Below, in pieces: positions 1 through 7,693 of a stretch of 33,460 nucleotides of DNA. The notes under the pieces are model-generated. The model did not search any database. It saw only the letters and a list, made by a program, of their open reading frames with translations, and had not been told where the DNA came from. Within the stretch, counting starts at the first letter, position 1. Each line of letters begins with the position of its first letter. Origin of the DNA: Clostridia bacterium (lineage in GTDB: Bacteria > Bacillota > Clostridia > Christensenellales > Aristaeellaceae); the NCBI GenBank assembly GCA_017550745.1, contig JAFZOG010000084.1, forward strand, positions 1 to 33,460. The letters run 5' to 3'. The translations under genes and the position numbers were made by a program.

Positions 1-30
1 CGCCTGCGCTCCTTACAGAAATTTTCCGTC

Positions 31-90
31 CTCGCGCCGTACACGCCGCCGCTGCGGATTTCAGTCAAGGGGAGAACCCCTTGACAATCC
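31..90. repeat. Dispersed intergenic repeat, copy A
   Basis: This stretch holds the core GTACACGCCGCCG (39-51), then CTGCGGATT (52-60), then a perfect 9-bp hairpin with arms GTCAAGGGG (64-72) and CCCCTTGAC (77-85). The same order of core, CTGCGGATT and hairpin recurs at 9990-10053 with a different hairpin sequence. I see no gene in bases 1-155. The element is described from sequence only; it does not match a family I can name. Confidence 0.6.
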
Positions 91-155
91 CCCTCTTGTT
101 CCGTTTCTTCGTTGGTTCTCCAGGGGTGGCTGAGCAGTAACTGTGAAATAATAAA

Positions 156-202
156 CACAAACCCTGCCGCCGGGCTGGAAGCGCCGGCAGACAGGGTTTG
201 TG
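156..202 (-). terminator. Rho-independent terminator of the WG-repeat genes
   Basis: Perfect outer arms (ACAAACCCTG at 157-166 and CAGGGTTTGT at 192-201) enclose a second GC-rich stem. On the minus strand the hairpin is followed by a T-rich tail (GTGTTTATTATTT). It lies just past the stop codon at 218. Confidence 0.8.
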
Positions 203-217
203 CATCATACGTCAGGG

Positions 218-1672
218 TTATTCTTCGATGACTTTATACAATTCATATCCGCTATTTTTCGTCTTGATAATGAATCTGTCGTCATCTGTCACGCTGATAT
301 TTGAGTAGTTCACAGGCAGGAGCGACTTGCCATACCAGGTAATGACATTGTAACCGCCGCTGAAGCTGCCGACCAGCAGGAATCCGCTGCCGCGGGACTT
401 TTTGACCGAGCACAGCTTGGAGCCTTCACGGCCGTCCGGGGAGAAGAACTGAGTTTTTGTAATCTTCCCGTTTACGACCGTGGCGTAAAGCGCGGCGCCG
501 TACATGCTGAGCTCCACTTCTTCGTTGTCCCATTCCACAGCCGGAAGCAGCGCTTTTGTCGCGACCTCGTAGAAGCAGGTCTCTTCATCCTTCACCACGC
601 AGATATAGCCGTGGCAATTGAAAGGATCAAGAGCGGTTTTGTTTTCATAGATCTCATCGTATACGCAGGGAAGGATCAGGTTTTTTTGAACACGGGAATA
701 CAGGCCCTTCTTTCCGTTCACGTTGCTGGTCAAAACGGCGTAATCCGTGTAAACGGCGGAAATCGTGACATTCCACATGGGAATGATGACTTCACCCTTT
801 GTAGAGAGCAAAGCGTTCCACTTTTTTCCCTGGAAATCTGTCCTGGCCGCGATCAATACCGTTTCTCCAGGAAGCTGAACCTCGCTCACCCCTGAGCATC
901 CGTCCAGCAGCATTTCGCCGGTCGCAAAGTTCATCAAAGACCAGTTTTTGATACCGAAGGGGCTGCTGTTAAGATTTTTTGCGCCGATATCCACCTGTTC
1001 ACCGGATGAATCGTACACAGTGACCTCATTTTCCCTGTTTTGGATGGACAGATAGTCGCCATGCGCTTTGGCGTTCTGAAATTCGTCCCGGGTCAGAGAG
1101 GCGACCAGGCGGCAGGATGATTTGCCGGCTACTGTGTTTCCATCATATTCGCGGTAGAAGATATCGCAGCGCTCGATCTGGAGATAATGCTCCTTATCCG
1201 GCGTATAGTCATGGTCCGCCTTCGTTCCGGGCACCAGCACCCACCCGGCGCACCAGGAAGGTGAGAATGCTTTTAACGTACCGTAAGCATACTCGGTAAG
1301 CACTGTGCCGTCAAAAGACATCAGCGCGTGGGAGTTGAGCTCATCCTGGGGGATGGGCAGATGCTCGTTATACGTTTTAACGGGAAAAGCGCCGACGTTC
1401 AGAAAGTTATACGCCACATAAGCTAAGCTCTCATGCTCAAAGGGAATGACAATGTTGGCGTCGGTGTCATACAGGCCCCATTTGAACTGATTCGGTTCCT
1501 GCGCTACAAGGAGATTGGTTCCGTTGATCGGCGTTAAATTTTCTATTCGCTTTAACAGCTGAACAGTCGATACGGAACCGCTGGTGTCTGCCGTTGCTGG
1601 CTGAAGCATACAGGTCAGCATCGCGCACAGCAAAAGCAGACATACAATGTGTATCTGCTTTTTATTCTTCAT
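218..1672 (-). CDS. Secreted WG-repeat protein (second paralogue)
   Basis: This 484-residue exported protein is built of WG (KWG-type) repeats, visible as KWGLYD near the N-terminus, KKGLYS in the middle and further degenerate units with 'VIP' or 'LPC' strands. The function of such proteins is generally unknown; the repeats form beta-rich modules. A signal peptide (MKNKKQ, a leucine-rich core, then a probable cut after ATA) lacks a lipobox. The start is the ATG at 1672, six codons inside a longer frame, because GGAGG sits just before it; the alternative GTG at 1690 has no such site. It follows its paralogue at 1687-3045 by 14 bases and ends at a terminator. The two share order and several motifs (GLY, LPCVY, HGYICV/HNGYVCV), so they look like a tandem duplication. 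Confidence 0.8.
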   Translation of the reverse strand: MKNKKQIHIVCLLLLCAMLTCMLQPATADTSGSVSTVQLLKRIENLTPINGTNLLVAQEPNQFKWGLYDTDANIVIPFEHESLAYVAYNFLNVGAFPVKTYNEHLPIPQDELNSHALMSFDGTVLTEYAYGTLKAFSPSWCAGWVLVPGTKADHDYTPDKEHYLQIERCDIFYREYDGNTVAGKSSCRLVASLTRDEFQNAKAHGDYLSIQNRENEVTVYDSSGEQVDIGAKNLNSSPFGIKNWSLMNFATGEMLLDGCSGVSEVQLPGETVLIAARTDFQGKKWNALLSTKGEVIIPMWNVTISAVYTDYAVLTSNVNGKKGLYSRVQKNLILPCVYDEIYENKTALDPFNCHGYICVVKDEETCFYEVATKALLPAVEWDNEEVELSMYGAALYATVVNGKITKTQFFSPDGREGSKLCSVKKSRGSGFLLVGSFSGGYNVITWYGKSLLPVNYSNISVTDDDRFIIKTKNSGYELYKVIEE

Positions 1673-1686
1673 GGCAGCCTCCGATT

Positions 1687-3045
1687 TCACCGGATGATCT
1701 GATCCATCTGCAGGCCTGTGCTGGTACGGATGATGGCGTTGGAATCATCGGTGACCGTGATCGGTTTGAAGTGGTACAGCGGCAGGATGATGTTGCCGTG
1801 CCAGTCGACCAGGCCGTAGGAAGTGCCCTTTTGGGCATCCAGCAGGTATCCGTTTCCGCGGGTGGCGACGATTACATCCGCATCCACGACGTTCACTTCG
1901 CCGTCCCCGGCAACGATCGACAGGTAACCTTCGATGCTGGTGAAGATCAGGGAGCAGCCGATGTTCGTCACCGCATGCTTGGAGTATTTCGGCGCGCAGC
2001 TCTCAACATCGTTTACGATGTCATAGAAGCCCAGCCGATCGTCCTTTTCCACGCACACGTAACCGTTATGCACGTATTTGTCGATATCGGTATTGCTGGA
2101 TAAGATGGAGGAGTAGACGCAGGGGACAACGAGGCGCTGTTCTTCCAGATCGTACAGGCCCCGCTGATTTTCCAGATCGGCCACGACAACATAACGGTTC
2201 GTAATGTCGATCAGCTGATATTCGGCAGGCAGAATAATGGAACCGTCGGGGCTGAGCAGGGCGGAGACTTTTAACCCATTCATGGCGACGCGATTGCCTC
2301 TGATCAGCATCCGGTCTGCCAGGTTGACTTCGGCCACCTCTGAATAACCGTCGTCCAGCGCTTTCTTCGTAATCAGGCTGACGATCTGGTATTTATCGAT
2401 TTTGTAGAGCGGCTTATTGGCGGCGTCCAAAGTCACATCCACAGGCTCGAAATGGCTGTCGTAAACGGAAACGGCTTTCTCGCGGTTGGTGATGGCGATG
2501 TAATCCCCGTGAATCGCTGCGTCGGCGTATGCTTCGCGTTCCAGGGTGGCGATGGGCTCAATGGTTTCGGTCTGCCCATCGGTCACATAGTACAGATCAA
2601 TGTTGGCATACTGATAATTCTTGGAGCCGATTTTGATGTCCTTGACGCTGTCTTCCACCGGTTCCGGATCAATGATGAAAGCGGCGACCCAGTGGTTGTT
2701 GAAGACCTTGAAGGCGCCGTAGATAGCATCGCCGACCTTGCGCCCGTCGCCGGTCCACAGCGCTCTGGCGTCAATGCTTTCTTTGTCGTTGTAAGCGGTG
2801 AAGAAGTTATTGGAAATGTAGTCCAGGAAAACGGTCGTGCAGGGAATGATCTCCTGGCCGGCGGTGTTGTACAGGCCGCGGGTATTGTCCTTTTTGGATT
2901 CAACGATCACGTAACTGGTGCCGGCAACCGTCTGGATGACAGGCATGTACTGGAAGACGGTGTTGAGCGTCACTTCGGCAGCAGCGCTTGTGATGAGCAG
3001 AACGGCAATCAGAACAGTACACAGGCATTTCAGCAGATGTTTCAT
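1687..3045 (-). CDS. Secreted WG-repeat protein (first paralogue)
   Basis: This 452-residue exported protein has WG-like repeats: TRGLYN near the start, QRGLYD in the middle and YGLVDWHGNIILP at the C-terminus. The signal peptide MKHLLKCLCTVLIAVLL ends at a probable signal peptidase I site (AAA-EV); there is no lipobox cysteine in a suitable place. The start is the ATG at 3045, preceded by AAGGAG; a longer frame would begin inside the promoter at 3081-3110. It is the first gene of a two-gene unit with the paralogue at 218-1672. Its molecular role is unknown. A cell-surface or envelope role is only an inference from export and repeat structure. Confidence 0.8.
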   Translation of the reverse strand: MKHLLKCLCTVLIAVLLITSAAAEVTLNTVFQYMPVIQTVAGTSYVIVESKKDNTRGLYNTAGQEIIPCTTVFLDYISNNFFTAYNDKESIDARALWTGDGRKVGDAIYGAFKVFNNHWVAAFIIDPEPVEDSVKDIKIGSKNYQYANIDLYYVTDGQTETIEPIATLEREAYADAAIHGDYIAITNREKAVSVYDSHFEPVDVTLDAANKPLYKIDKYQIVSLITKKALDDGYSEVAEVNLADRMLIRGNRVAMNGLKVSALLSPDGSIILPAEYQLIDITNRYVVVADLENQRGLYDLEEQRLVVPCVYSSILSSNTDIDKYVHNGYVCVEKDDRLGFYDIVNDVESCAPKYSKHAVTNIGCSLIFTSIEGYLSIVAGDGEVNVVDADVIVATRGNGYLLDAQKGTSYGLVDWHGNIILPLYHFKPITVTDDSNAIIRTSTGLQMDQIIR

Positions 3046-3080
3046 TTTTTTCTCCTTTCGATGCTCAAATGGTGATGGGA

Positions 3081-3110
3081 AGTATATCAATCTGGATTTC
3101 ATTCTGTCAT
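3081..3110 (-). promoter_or_regulatory. Promoter of the WG-repeat operon
   Basis: On the minus strand ATGACA (3105-3110) is separated by 18 bases from TATACT (3081-3086). It predicts a transcript starting about 30 bases before the ATG at 3045. This is a sequence match only. Confidence 0.55.
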
Positions 3111-3134
3111 CCTGCCGCGCCGCCGTATCATAGA

Positions 3135-3180
3135 TGAAAAGCGTCCCATGCCGATGATCCCGCGTTTAGTGCGCTTTTCA
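3135..3180 (-). terminator. Weak hairpin after the nucleotidyltransferase
   Basis: Nine-base arms TGAAAAGCG and CGCTTTTCA enclose a loop of about 28 bases between the kinase/nucleotidyltransferase operon and the WG-repeat promoter. The loop is long and the T-run is inside the stem, so termination is uncertain. Confidence 0.3.
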
Positions 3181-3245
3181 ACCGCGTTTGATCACGGAGG
3201 GCCCGGCAATGCCCAGAATAAAAACCATAATGATTTCGGGAAGAA

Positions 3246-3983
3246 TTATCGGGTGATGCCATGGTAAGTGCTTTGGGCTTTTTCGTAGCTTTCCAGATTG
3301 CCGATATCGTACCGGTTTCCGGGCATTTCCATGCTGTGCACCACGGTATGCCTGCACATCCAGGCGACCAGGGACCCCGGCGCGTCTGTGCCGCAGCCGT
3401 CTGCAATGGCCGCCTGAATGCAGGCGGCGTCCTGTTTTTTGTAGTAATAAAATGGCGGAGTGCACCAATGGGACTTGGGAACGGCAGGCTTTTCCTCCAA
3501 AGACAGCAGCCTGTCGTTTTCTCCCAGCTCTGCGACGCCGCTCTTTTGCAGGCGTTTTTCATCCGCCTCATAATAACGCATGACGCAGGATGTATCCTTT
3601 TCCACGGCATAGCGGATAAAGCGGGTCAGGCTGAAATCCAGCAGGTTATCTCCGGCGATGATCAAAAGGTCGTCGTCCAATTGCAGCCGGTCAATGGCAA
3701 ACTGGATATCGCATACCGCGCCGAGCCGGGTTTCGTTGGAACTGGTGCCGTCGTCCACAACAGTGACAGGCAGCCTGTTTGCTTCCGCCCACGCCTGAAA
3801 GTGGGGAGCAAATTTGTGGTTGGAGATCACCGCGTATTGATCCACAGCGCGCGAGGTGTCGATATCCTCCAGCAGCCAGTCCAGGATCGTTTTATCCCCG
3901 ACTTTTAACAGGGGCTTGGGGAAGTTTTCCGTCAGCGGATACAGCCGGGTAGCATAGCCAGCGGCCAGAATCAAACATTTCAT
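3246..3983 (-). CDS. Sugar-1-phosphate nucleotidylyltransferase
   Basis: This 245-residue enzyme is of the RmlA-like NTP_transferase family, which joins an NTP and a sugar-1-phosphate to give an NDP-sugar and pyrophosphate. The N-terminal nucleotide loop reads LAAGYATRLYPLT (residues 6-18), followed by FPKPLL with the conserved lysine at 23. AGDN (110-113) carries the metal-binding aspartate, and NRYDIGNLESY is the usual C-terminal family block. The ATG at 3983 overlaps the kinase stop codon (ATGA), so the two are translationally coupled; an in-frame extension to 4010 lies within the kinase gene. Because the preceding gene should make a sugar-1-phosphate, the simplest role is converting that product to a UDP-sugar, perhaps UDP-galacturonate. 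Substrate and nucleotide cannot be read from the sequence. Confidence 0.85.
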   Translation of the reverse strand: MKCLILAAGYATRLYPLTENFPKPLLKVGDKTILDWLLEDIDTSRAVDQYAVISNHKFAPHFQAWAEANRLPVTVVDDGTSSNETRLGAVCDIQFAIDRLQLDDDLLIIAGDNLLDFSLTRFIRYAVEKDTSCVMRYYEADEKRLQKSGVAELGENDRLLSLEEKPAVPKSHWCTPPFYYYKKQDAACIQAAIADGCGTDAPGSLVAWMCRHTVVHSMEMPGNRYDIGNLESYEKAQSTYHGITR

Positions 3984-5149
3984 ACCGTCACCCCATCCGC
4001 GCTGCGGCACATATGCACGCTGTATTTTCCGTTTAAATGGGGGAATGCGTTCAGGTATTCCCGGCTGACCTTTTCCACGATGCTTTCTTCATACTTTGGG
4101 TCGATCAGCGCCATACAGCAGCCCTTGAAGCCGGCGCCGGAGAAGCGCCCGCCGTAGATGCCTTCCGTATCGCGCATGATCTCATACAGCTTGATTTGTT
4201 CCGGCGCGCCTGATTCCCAGTTGTGGATGCTGCTCCAGCCGGATTCAAAGCTGAGGCGGCCGTATTCCTCAATGTCGCCGCGCCGCCAGGCTTCAGCCCC
4301 CGCTTCCACGCGCTTAAACTCCGTGTACCAATGCTCGCAGCGTTTGGCCCAGGATTCGGGCAGTCTGCTTTTATACTGCTGATAAGTATCCCAGGATACG
4401 TCCCGCGCCATGGCTTCGTTGAATTTGCCGTACGCATAGCCGGAAAAAGCCTGAAGCGCGTATACGCCCGCCCGCAGCTCATCCACACGCATGTTGTATT
4501 TGCTGCCGGCCAGGGAATGCTCCAGCCCCGAAAAGAAGATCGCGATTTTGTAGGGCTTCATCGCCGGGCTGGCGGGGATCAGCTGATAGCTGTTGTCCTT
4601 GCAGTCCAGATAAAGCAGATGATCCTTCCTGCTGAGCACTTCGCAGCTTTGGTCCAATGTTCCGACGTTCACACCCACGAAGTTTTTTTCCGCATCATAG
4701 GCGGTGTCGATGAGCTCCCGGGCAGAAAGGCAGATGCCATTGACCTTGCACAGCGCGTTGAGGAACGCCAGGATCACCGCGGCAGAACTGCTCAGGCCGC
4801 CGATGGGCAGGCTTCCTTCGATCACGCCGCAAAGCCCCACGTTCAAGGTGTGTTTTTTTTCCAGCGCCCAGGTGGCTCCGCGCAGATAATCCGCCCAGTC
4901 GCCCACTTTTTCACCGATTTCCCGGATGTGCCACTGAGCGCGTTTGGGGAACTGCAGGGAGGACATCTCAATGACGCCGTTGCGCTTTACATCATAGGCA
5001 ATGTGGATCCCCTGGTCAATGGCGAAGCCGGTGATCTTGCCCAGGTTGTGGTCGCTGTGAGCGCCGATGGGGCAGATGCGGTAAGGAGAAAAAGCAATGC
5101 TTTCCGGCTGCCGTTTATAGATATCAAAGAAAGCTTCTTCACAGCGCAC
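3980..5149 (-). CDS. GHMP sugar kinase, galacturonokinase-like
   Basis: This 389-residue kinase of the galactokinase branch of the GHMP family phosphorylates a sugar at C1 using ATP. The sugar-binding signature reads YRICPIGAHSDH (23-34). Galactokinases have GEHTDY here, and their glutamate contacts the C6 hydroxyl. The change to alanine (A30) and the flanking YRICP match plant galacturonokinases as I remember them, so galacturonate is the likely substrate. GGLSSSAAV (117-125) is the phosphate loop, TLDQS gives the catalytic aspartate D166, and GGRFSGAGFKGCC (333-345) is the third GHMP motif. Translation starts at GTG, with AGGAGG about 10 bases before it. The gene is 3 bases after the dehydrogenase and overlaps the nucleotidyltransferase by 4 bases. 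Galactokinase remains the alternative. Confidence 0.8.
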   Translation of the reverse strand: MRCEEAFFDIYKRQPESIAFSPYRICPIGAHSDHNLGKITGFAIDQGIHIAYDVKRNGVIEMSSLQFPKRAQWHIREIGEKVGDWADYLRGATWALEKKHTLNVGLCGVIEGSLPIGGLSSSAAVILAFLNALCKVNGICLSARELIDTAYDAEKNFVGVNVGTLDQSCEVLSRKDHLLYLDCKDNSYQLIPASPAMKPYKIAIFFSGLEHSLAGSKYNMRVDELRAGVYALQAFSGYAYGKFNEAMARDVSWDTYQQYKSRLPESWAKRCEHWYTEFKRVEAGAEAWRRGDIEEYGRLSFESGWSSIHNWESGAPEQIKLYEIMRDTEGIYGGRFSGAGFKGCCMALIDPKYEESIVEKVSREYLNAFPHLNGKYSVHMCRSADGVTV

Positions 5150-5152
5150 CGT

Positions 5153-6655
5153 TCAATCCCTCCTAAACAAATCGCGGGTGTATACCTTTTCCTGCACGTC
5201 GTCCAGCACCGGGTCATACCGGTTGGCGATGATGCATCCGCACATCTTTTTGAATTTTTTGATATCATTCACTACCTGGGAGCCAAAGAAGGAAGCCTCA
5301 TTTTCCAGCGTCGGTTCATAGATCACCACGACGGCGCCTTTGGACTTAATCCGCTTCATGATGCCCTGAATCGAAGACTGGCGGAAATTATCGCTGTTGG
5401 CTTTCATGGTGAGGCGGTAAACGCCCACCACGATTTCCTTTTGTTTTTGCTCCTGATCGTGGGAAAAAACGGCGCTGTTTCCGTAACTGCCCGCGATTTC
5501 CAGCACCCGGTCGGCGATATAATCCTTTCTGGTGCGGTTGGATTCCACGATGGCCTGGATCAGGTTCTGCGGCACGTCCATATAGTTGGCCAGCAGCTGC
5601 TTGGTATCCTTGGGCAGGCAGTAACCGCCATAGCCAAAGGAGGGATTGTTGTAGTAGTCGCCAACGCGGGGATCGAGGCATACGCCCTTGATGATCGGGG
5701 CGGTTTTCAAGCCCTTCACTTCGGCGTAGGTGTCCAGTTCATTAAAGTAGGAAACGCGCAGGGCAAGATACGTGTTCACAAACAGCTTGGTTGCCTCCGC
5801 TTCCGTGCAGCCCATGAACAGGGTTTCGATATTGGGCTTGACGGCGCCCTGCTGAAGAAGGGCGGCAAAGCACTCCGCCTGAGGCCGGGTCTGTTCATCG
5901 CAGCCAACGATGATACGGCTTGGATACAGGTTGTCGTACAGCGCCTTGGATTCCCGCAGAAATTCCGGGCTGAACAGGATGCTGCCGAAGCCGAGGGCTT
6001 CACGGATATGCGCCGTATATCCTACGGGAACGGTGGACTTGATCACGATCGCCGGCTTTTCCTTCCTGCCTTTCGCGCAGTCCAGCACCGACCTGATAAC
6101 GCTTTCCACGGCGGAACAGTCAAAGAAGTTCCGCTTGGGGTCGTAGTTTGTCGGCGCGGCGACCACCACGAAGTCAGCGTCCGCATAGGCGGAAGCGCCG
6201 TCTGTGGTGGCCTTCAGGTTCAGCGTGCGCGTGCCGTTTTTCGCTTCCTCAAGATACTTTTCAATATAATCATCCTGAATGGGGGAGACAAAGCGATTCA
6301 GCTTTTCCACCTTTTCGGGCAGGATGTCCACGGCGGTTACTTCATTATGCTGCGCCAGCAGCACGGCCAGCGATAAGCCCACGTAGCCGGTTCCGGCGAC
6401 GGCGATTTTGTATGGCCTGTCCGGCGTTTCCTTTTCACTGTCCGATGAAACAAAAACCTGGGACGGACTGAAATCCAGCACCTCGGACAGCGCCAGCAGC
6501 TGATCGACAGAAGGCATATAATCGCCCGTTTCCAGCCGGGACAGGACGGAACGGTTGATTCCGGTGGCCTGGCTGAGCCGCGCCTGGGTCATATTTTTCG
6601 CTTTCCTCTGGAAAGCCACTGTTTCGGCAAGAAAGGGCAAAGAGAGCTTCTTCAT
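5153..6655 (-). CDS. XRE helix-turn-helix fused to UDP-glucose 6-dehydrogenase-type enzyme
   Basis: This 500-residue fusion has two parts. Residues about 11-65 form an XRE/Cro DNA-binding domain ([29 protein letters not shown]). Residues about 82-500 form a complete nucleotide-sugar dehydrogenase: the NAD-binding GTGYVG at 88-93, the STVPVGYT block, the SPEFLRE block, and [10 protein letters not shown] with the catalytic cysteine at about 346. The family oxidises UDP-glucose or a related UDP-sugar to the uronic acid with 2 NAD+. The start is the ATG at 6655, with AGGGGA before it; the frame continues to 6703 without a site. It leads the operon with the kinase and nucleotidyltransferase. The promoter is perfect consensus and is overlapped by a palindrome (6710-6736), so autoregulation by the fused domain is likely. 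Substrate identity and DNA binding are inferred. Confidence 0.88.
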   Translation of the reverse strand: MKKLSLPFLAETVAFQRKAKNMTQARLSQATGINRSVLSRLETGDYMPSVDQLLALSEVLDFSPSQVFVSSDSEKETPDRPYKIAVAGTGYVGLSLAVLLAQHNEVTAVDILPEKVEKLNRFVSPIQDDYIEKYLEEAKNGTRTLNLKATTDGASAYADADFVVVAAPTNYDPKRNFFDCSAVESVIRSVLDCAKGRKEKPAIVIKSTVPVGYTAHIREALGFGSILFSPEFLRESKALYDNLYPSRIIVGCDEQTRPQAECFAALLQQGAVKPNIETLFMGCTEAEATKLFVNTYLALRVSYFNELDTYAEVKGLKTAPIIKGVCLDPRVGDYYNNPSFGYGGYCLPKDTKQLLANYMDVPQNLIQAIVESNRTRKDYIADRVLEIAGSYGNSAVFSHDQEQKQKEIVVGVYRLTMKANSDNFRQSSIQGIMKRIKSKGAVVVIYEPTLENEASFFGSQVVNDIKKFKKMCGCIIANRYDPVLDDVQEKVYTRDLFRRD

Positions 6656-6709
6656 ATGTATTCCCCTTTGTATTCCGGGATAGAGAAAGCCTTTATTCAA
6701 CAAGATGAA

Positions 6710-6736
6710 ACACAGAAATTATACCAAATTATGTGT
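6710..6736. promoter_or_regulatory. Palindromic operator candidate at the dehydrogenase promoter
   Basis: This 27-bp imperfect inverted repeat has ends ACACA and TGTGT, with 9 of the 11 outer base pairs matched and a short unpaired centre. It covers the -10 box and the start site of the promoter at 6718-6746. Its size and placement suit a dimeric XRE repressor; the XRE domain encoded by the first gene is the obvious candidate. Confidence 0.5.
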
Positions 6737-6746
6737 TGCCTGTCAA
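6718..6746 (-). promoter_or_regulatory. Consensus sigma-A promoter of the UDP-uronate operon
   Basis: On the minus strand TTGACA (6741-6746), a 17-base spacer and TATAAT (6718-6723) match the consensus perfectly. The transcript should begin near 6711, giving a leader of about 56 bases to the ATG at 6655. Confidence 0.85.
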
Positions 6747-6782
6747 TTATTTATGCCATGATTTACGCGATATTTATAGAAA

Positions 6783-6810
6783 ATTGTTGCTGAATTGAAC
6801 ATTGTTGCTG
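6783..6810. repeat. Pair of 10-bp direct repeats
   Basis: ATTGTTGCTG occurs at 6783-6792 and 6801-6810, 18 bases apart, about 40 bases upstream of the -35 box of the dehydrogenase promoter. This could be a regulator site or chance. The rest of 6747-6886 shows nothing I can assign. Confidence 0.4.
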
Positions 6811-6886
6811 GCCAAACAACCATCATCATATTCTGGAGCGGGAAATGCGTAAGGCGGTTCCTGCACACAGGAGAACCGGTGAATTT

Positions 6887-7693
6887 TCAATAAACTTTCC
6901 CCAGCAGGATTACACACACGACCAGCGCCGCCACGACGATGCACGCGATGAAATCCCGTTTTTCGCATTTCAGCACCCGCAGGCGGGTCCTGCCCTCGCC
7001 GCCGTGATAGCAGCGGGCCTCCATGGCCATGGCCAGGTCTCCGGCCCGGCGGAACGCGCTTACGAACAGCGGCACCAGCAGCGGCACCATGGCCTTGGCG
7101 CGGGCGATCAGATTGCCGGATTCAAAGTCCGCGCCGCGGGCGGTCTGGGCCTTCATGATTTTATCGGCCTCCTCCATCAGCGTGGGGATGAAACGCAGGG
7201 CAATGGACATCATCATCGCCATTTCATGGGCGGGGAAATGGATCACCCGCAGCGGGGAAAGCAGGCGTTCCAGGCCGTCCGTCAGGGCGATGGGCGGCGT
7301 GGTGAGCGTCAAAATGCTGGAAAACAGCACCAACAGAATCAGGCGCAGAGAATAATGGATCGAAAGCATCAGCGATTCCAGTTTGATCTGCGCAAAGCCC
7401 AGGTCCAGCAGCACAGTTTCTCCCTGCAGGAAAAACAGGTTCAGCACGAAGGTGAGGATCAGGATCAGGCGCAGGGGTTTCAGCCCCTTTGCCATCATTT
7501 TCACCGGCACTTTCGCCAGCTTTGCCACGATCACCAGGAACGCGGCCACCGGCACGAAGGCCAGCAGGTTTCCTGCCAGGAAAACAGCCACGATCACAGC
7601 GATCAGCAGCAGGATCTTCACGCGGGGATCCATCCGGTGCACCACGCTGTCGGCAGGGTAGTACTGGCCCAATGTGATATTATTCAGCGCCAT
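6887..7693 (-). CDS. ecfT: ECF transporter transmembrane component EcfT
   Basis: This 268-residue membrane protein of the CbiQ/EcfT family is the scaffold that couples the two EcfA ATPases to interchangeable substrate-binding S components for vitamins or metal ions. Several hydrophobic spans are visible (residues about 27-60, 72-92, 110-130 and the C-terminal ACIVVAALVVCVILL). The two cytoplasmic coupling motifs are QTARGAD and MEARCYHGG, each with the Ala-Arg pair that docks on the ATPases. Its start overlaps ecfA2 by 14 bases, so it is the last gene of ecfA1-ecfA2-ecfT. No S-component gene is present in the window, so the module probably serves S components encoded elsewhere (a group II system). 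Confidence 0.93.
   Translation of the reverse strand: MALNNITLGQYYPADSVVHRMDPRVKILLLIAVIVAVFLAGNLLAFVPVAAFLVIVAKLAKVPVKMMAKGLKPLRLILILTFVLNLFFLQGETVLLDLGFAQIKLESLMLSIHYSLRLILLVLFSSILTLTTPPIALTDGLERLLSPLRVIHFPAHEMAMMMSIALRFIPTLMEEADKIMKAQTARGADFESGNLIARAKAMVPLLVPLFVSAFRRAGDLAMAMEARCYHGGEGRTRLRVLKCEKRDFIACIVVAALVVCVILLGKVY

Noticed and set aside
4223-6376. Plus-strand open frame of 717 codons
   Set aside because: It lies wholly opposite the kinase and dehydrogenase genes, has no family motif and no ribosome binding site. GC-rich third positions keep the antisense frame open.
6855-6880. Hairpin after ecfT as a terminator
   Set aside because: The stem (CGGTTC/GAACCG) is short and imperfect and no T-run follows on the minus strand.
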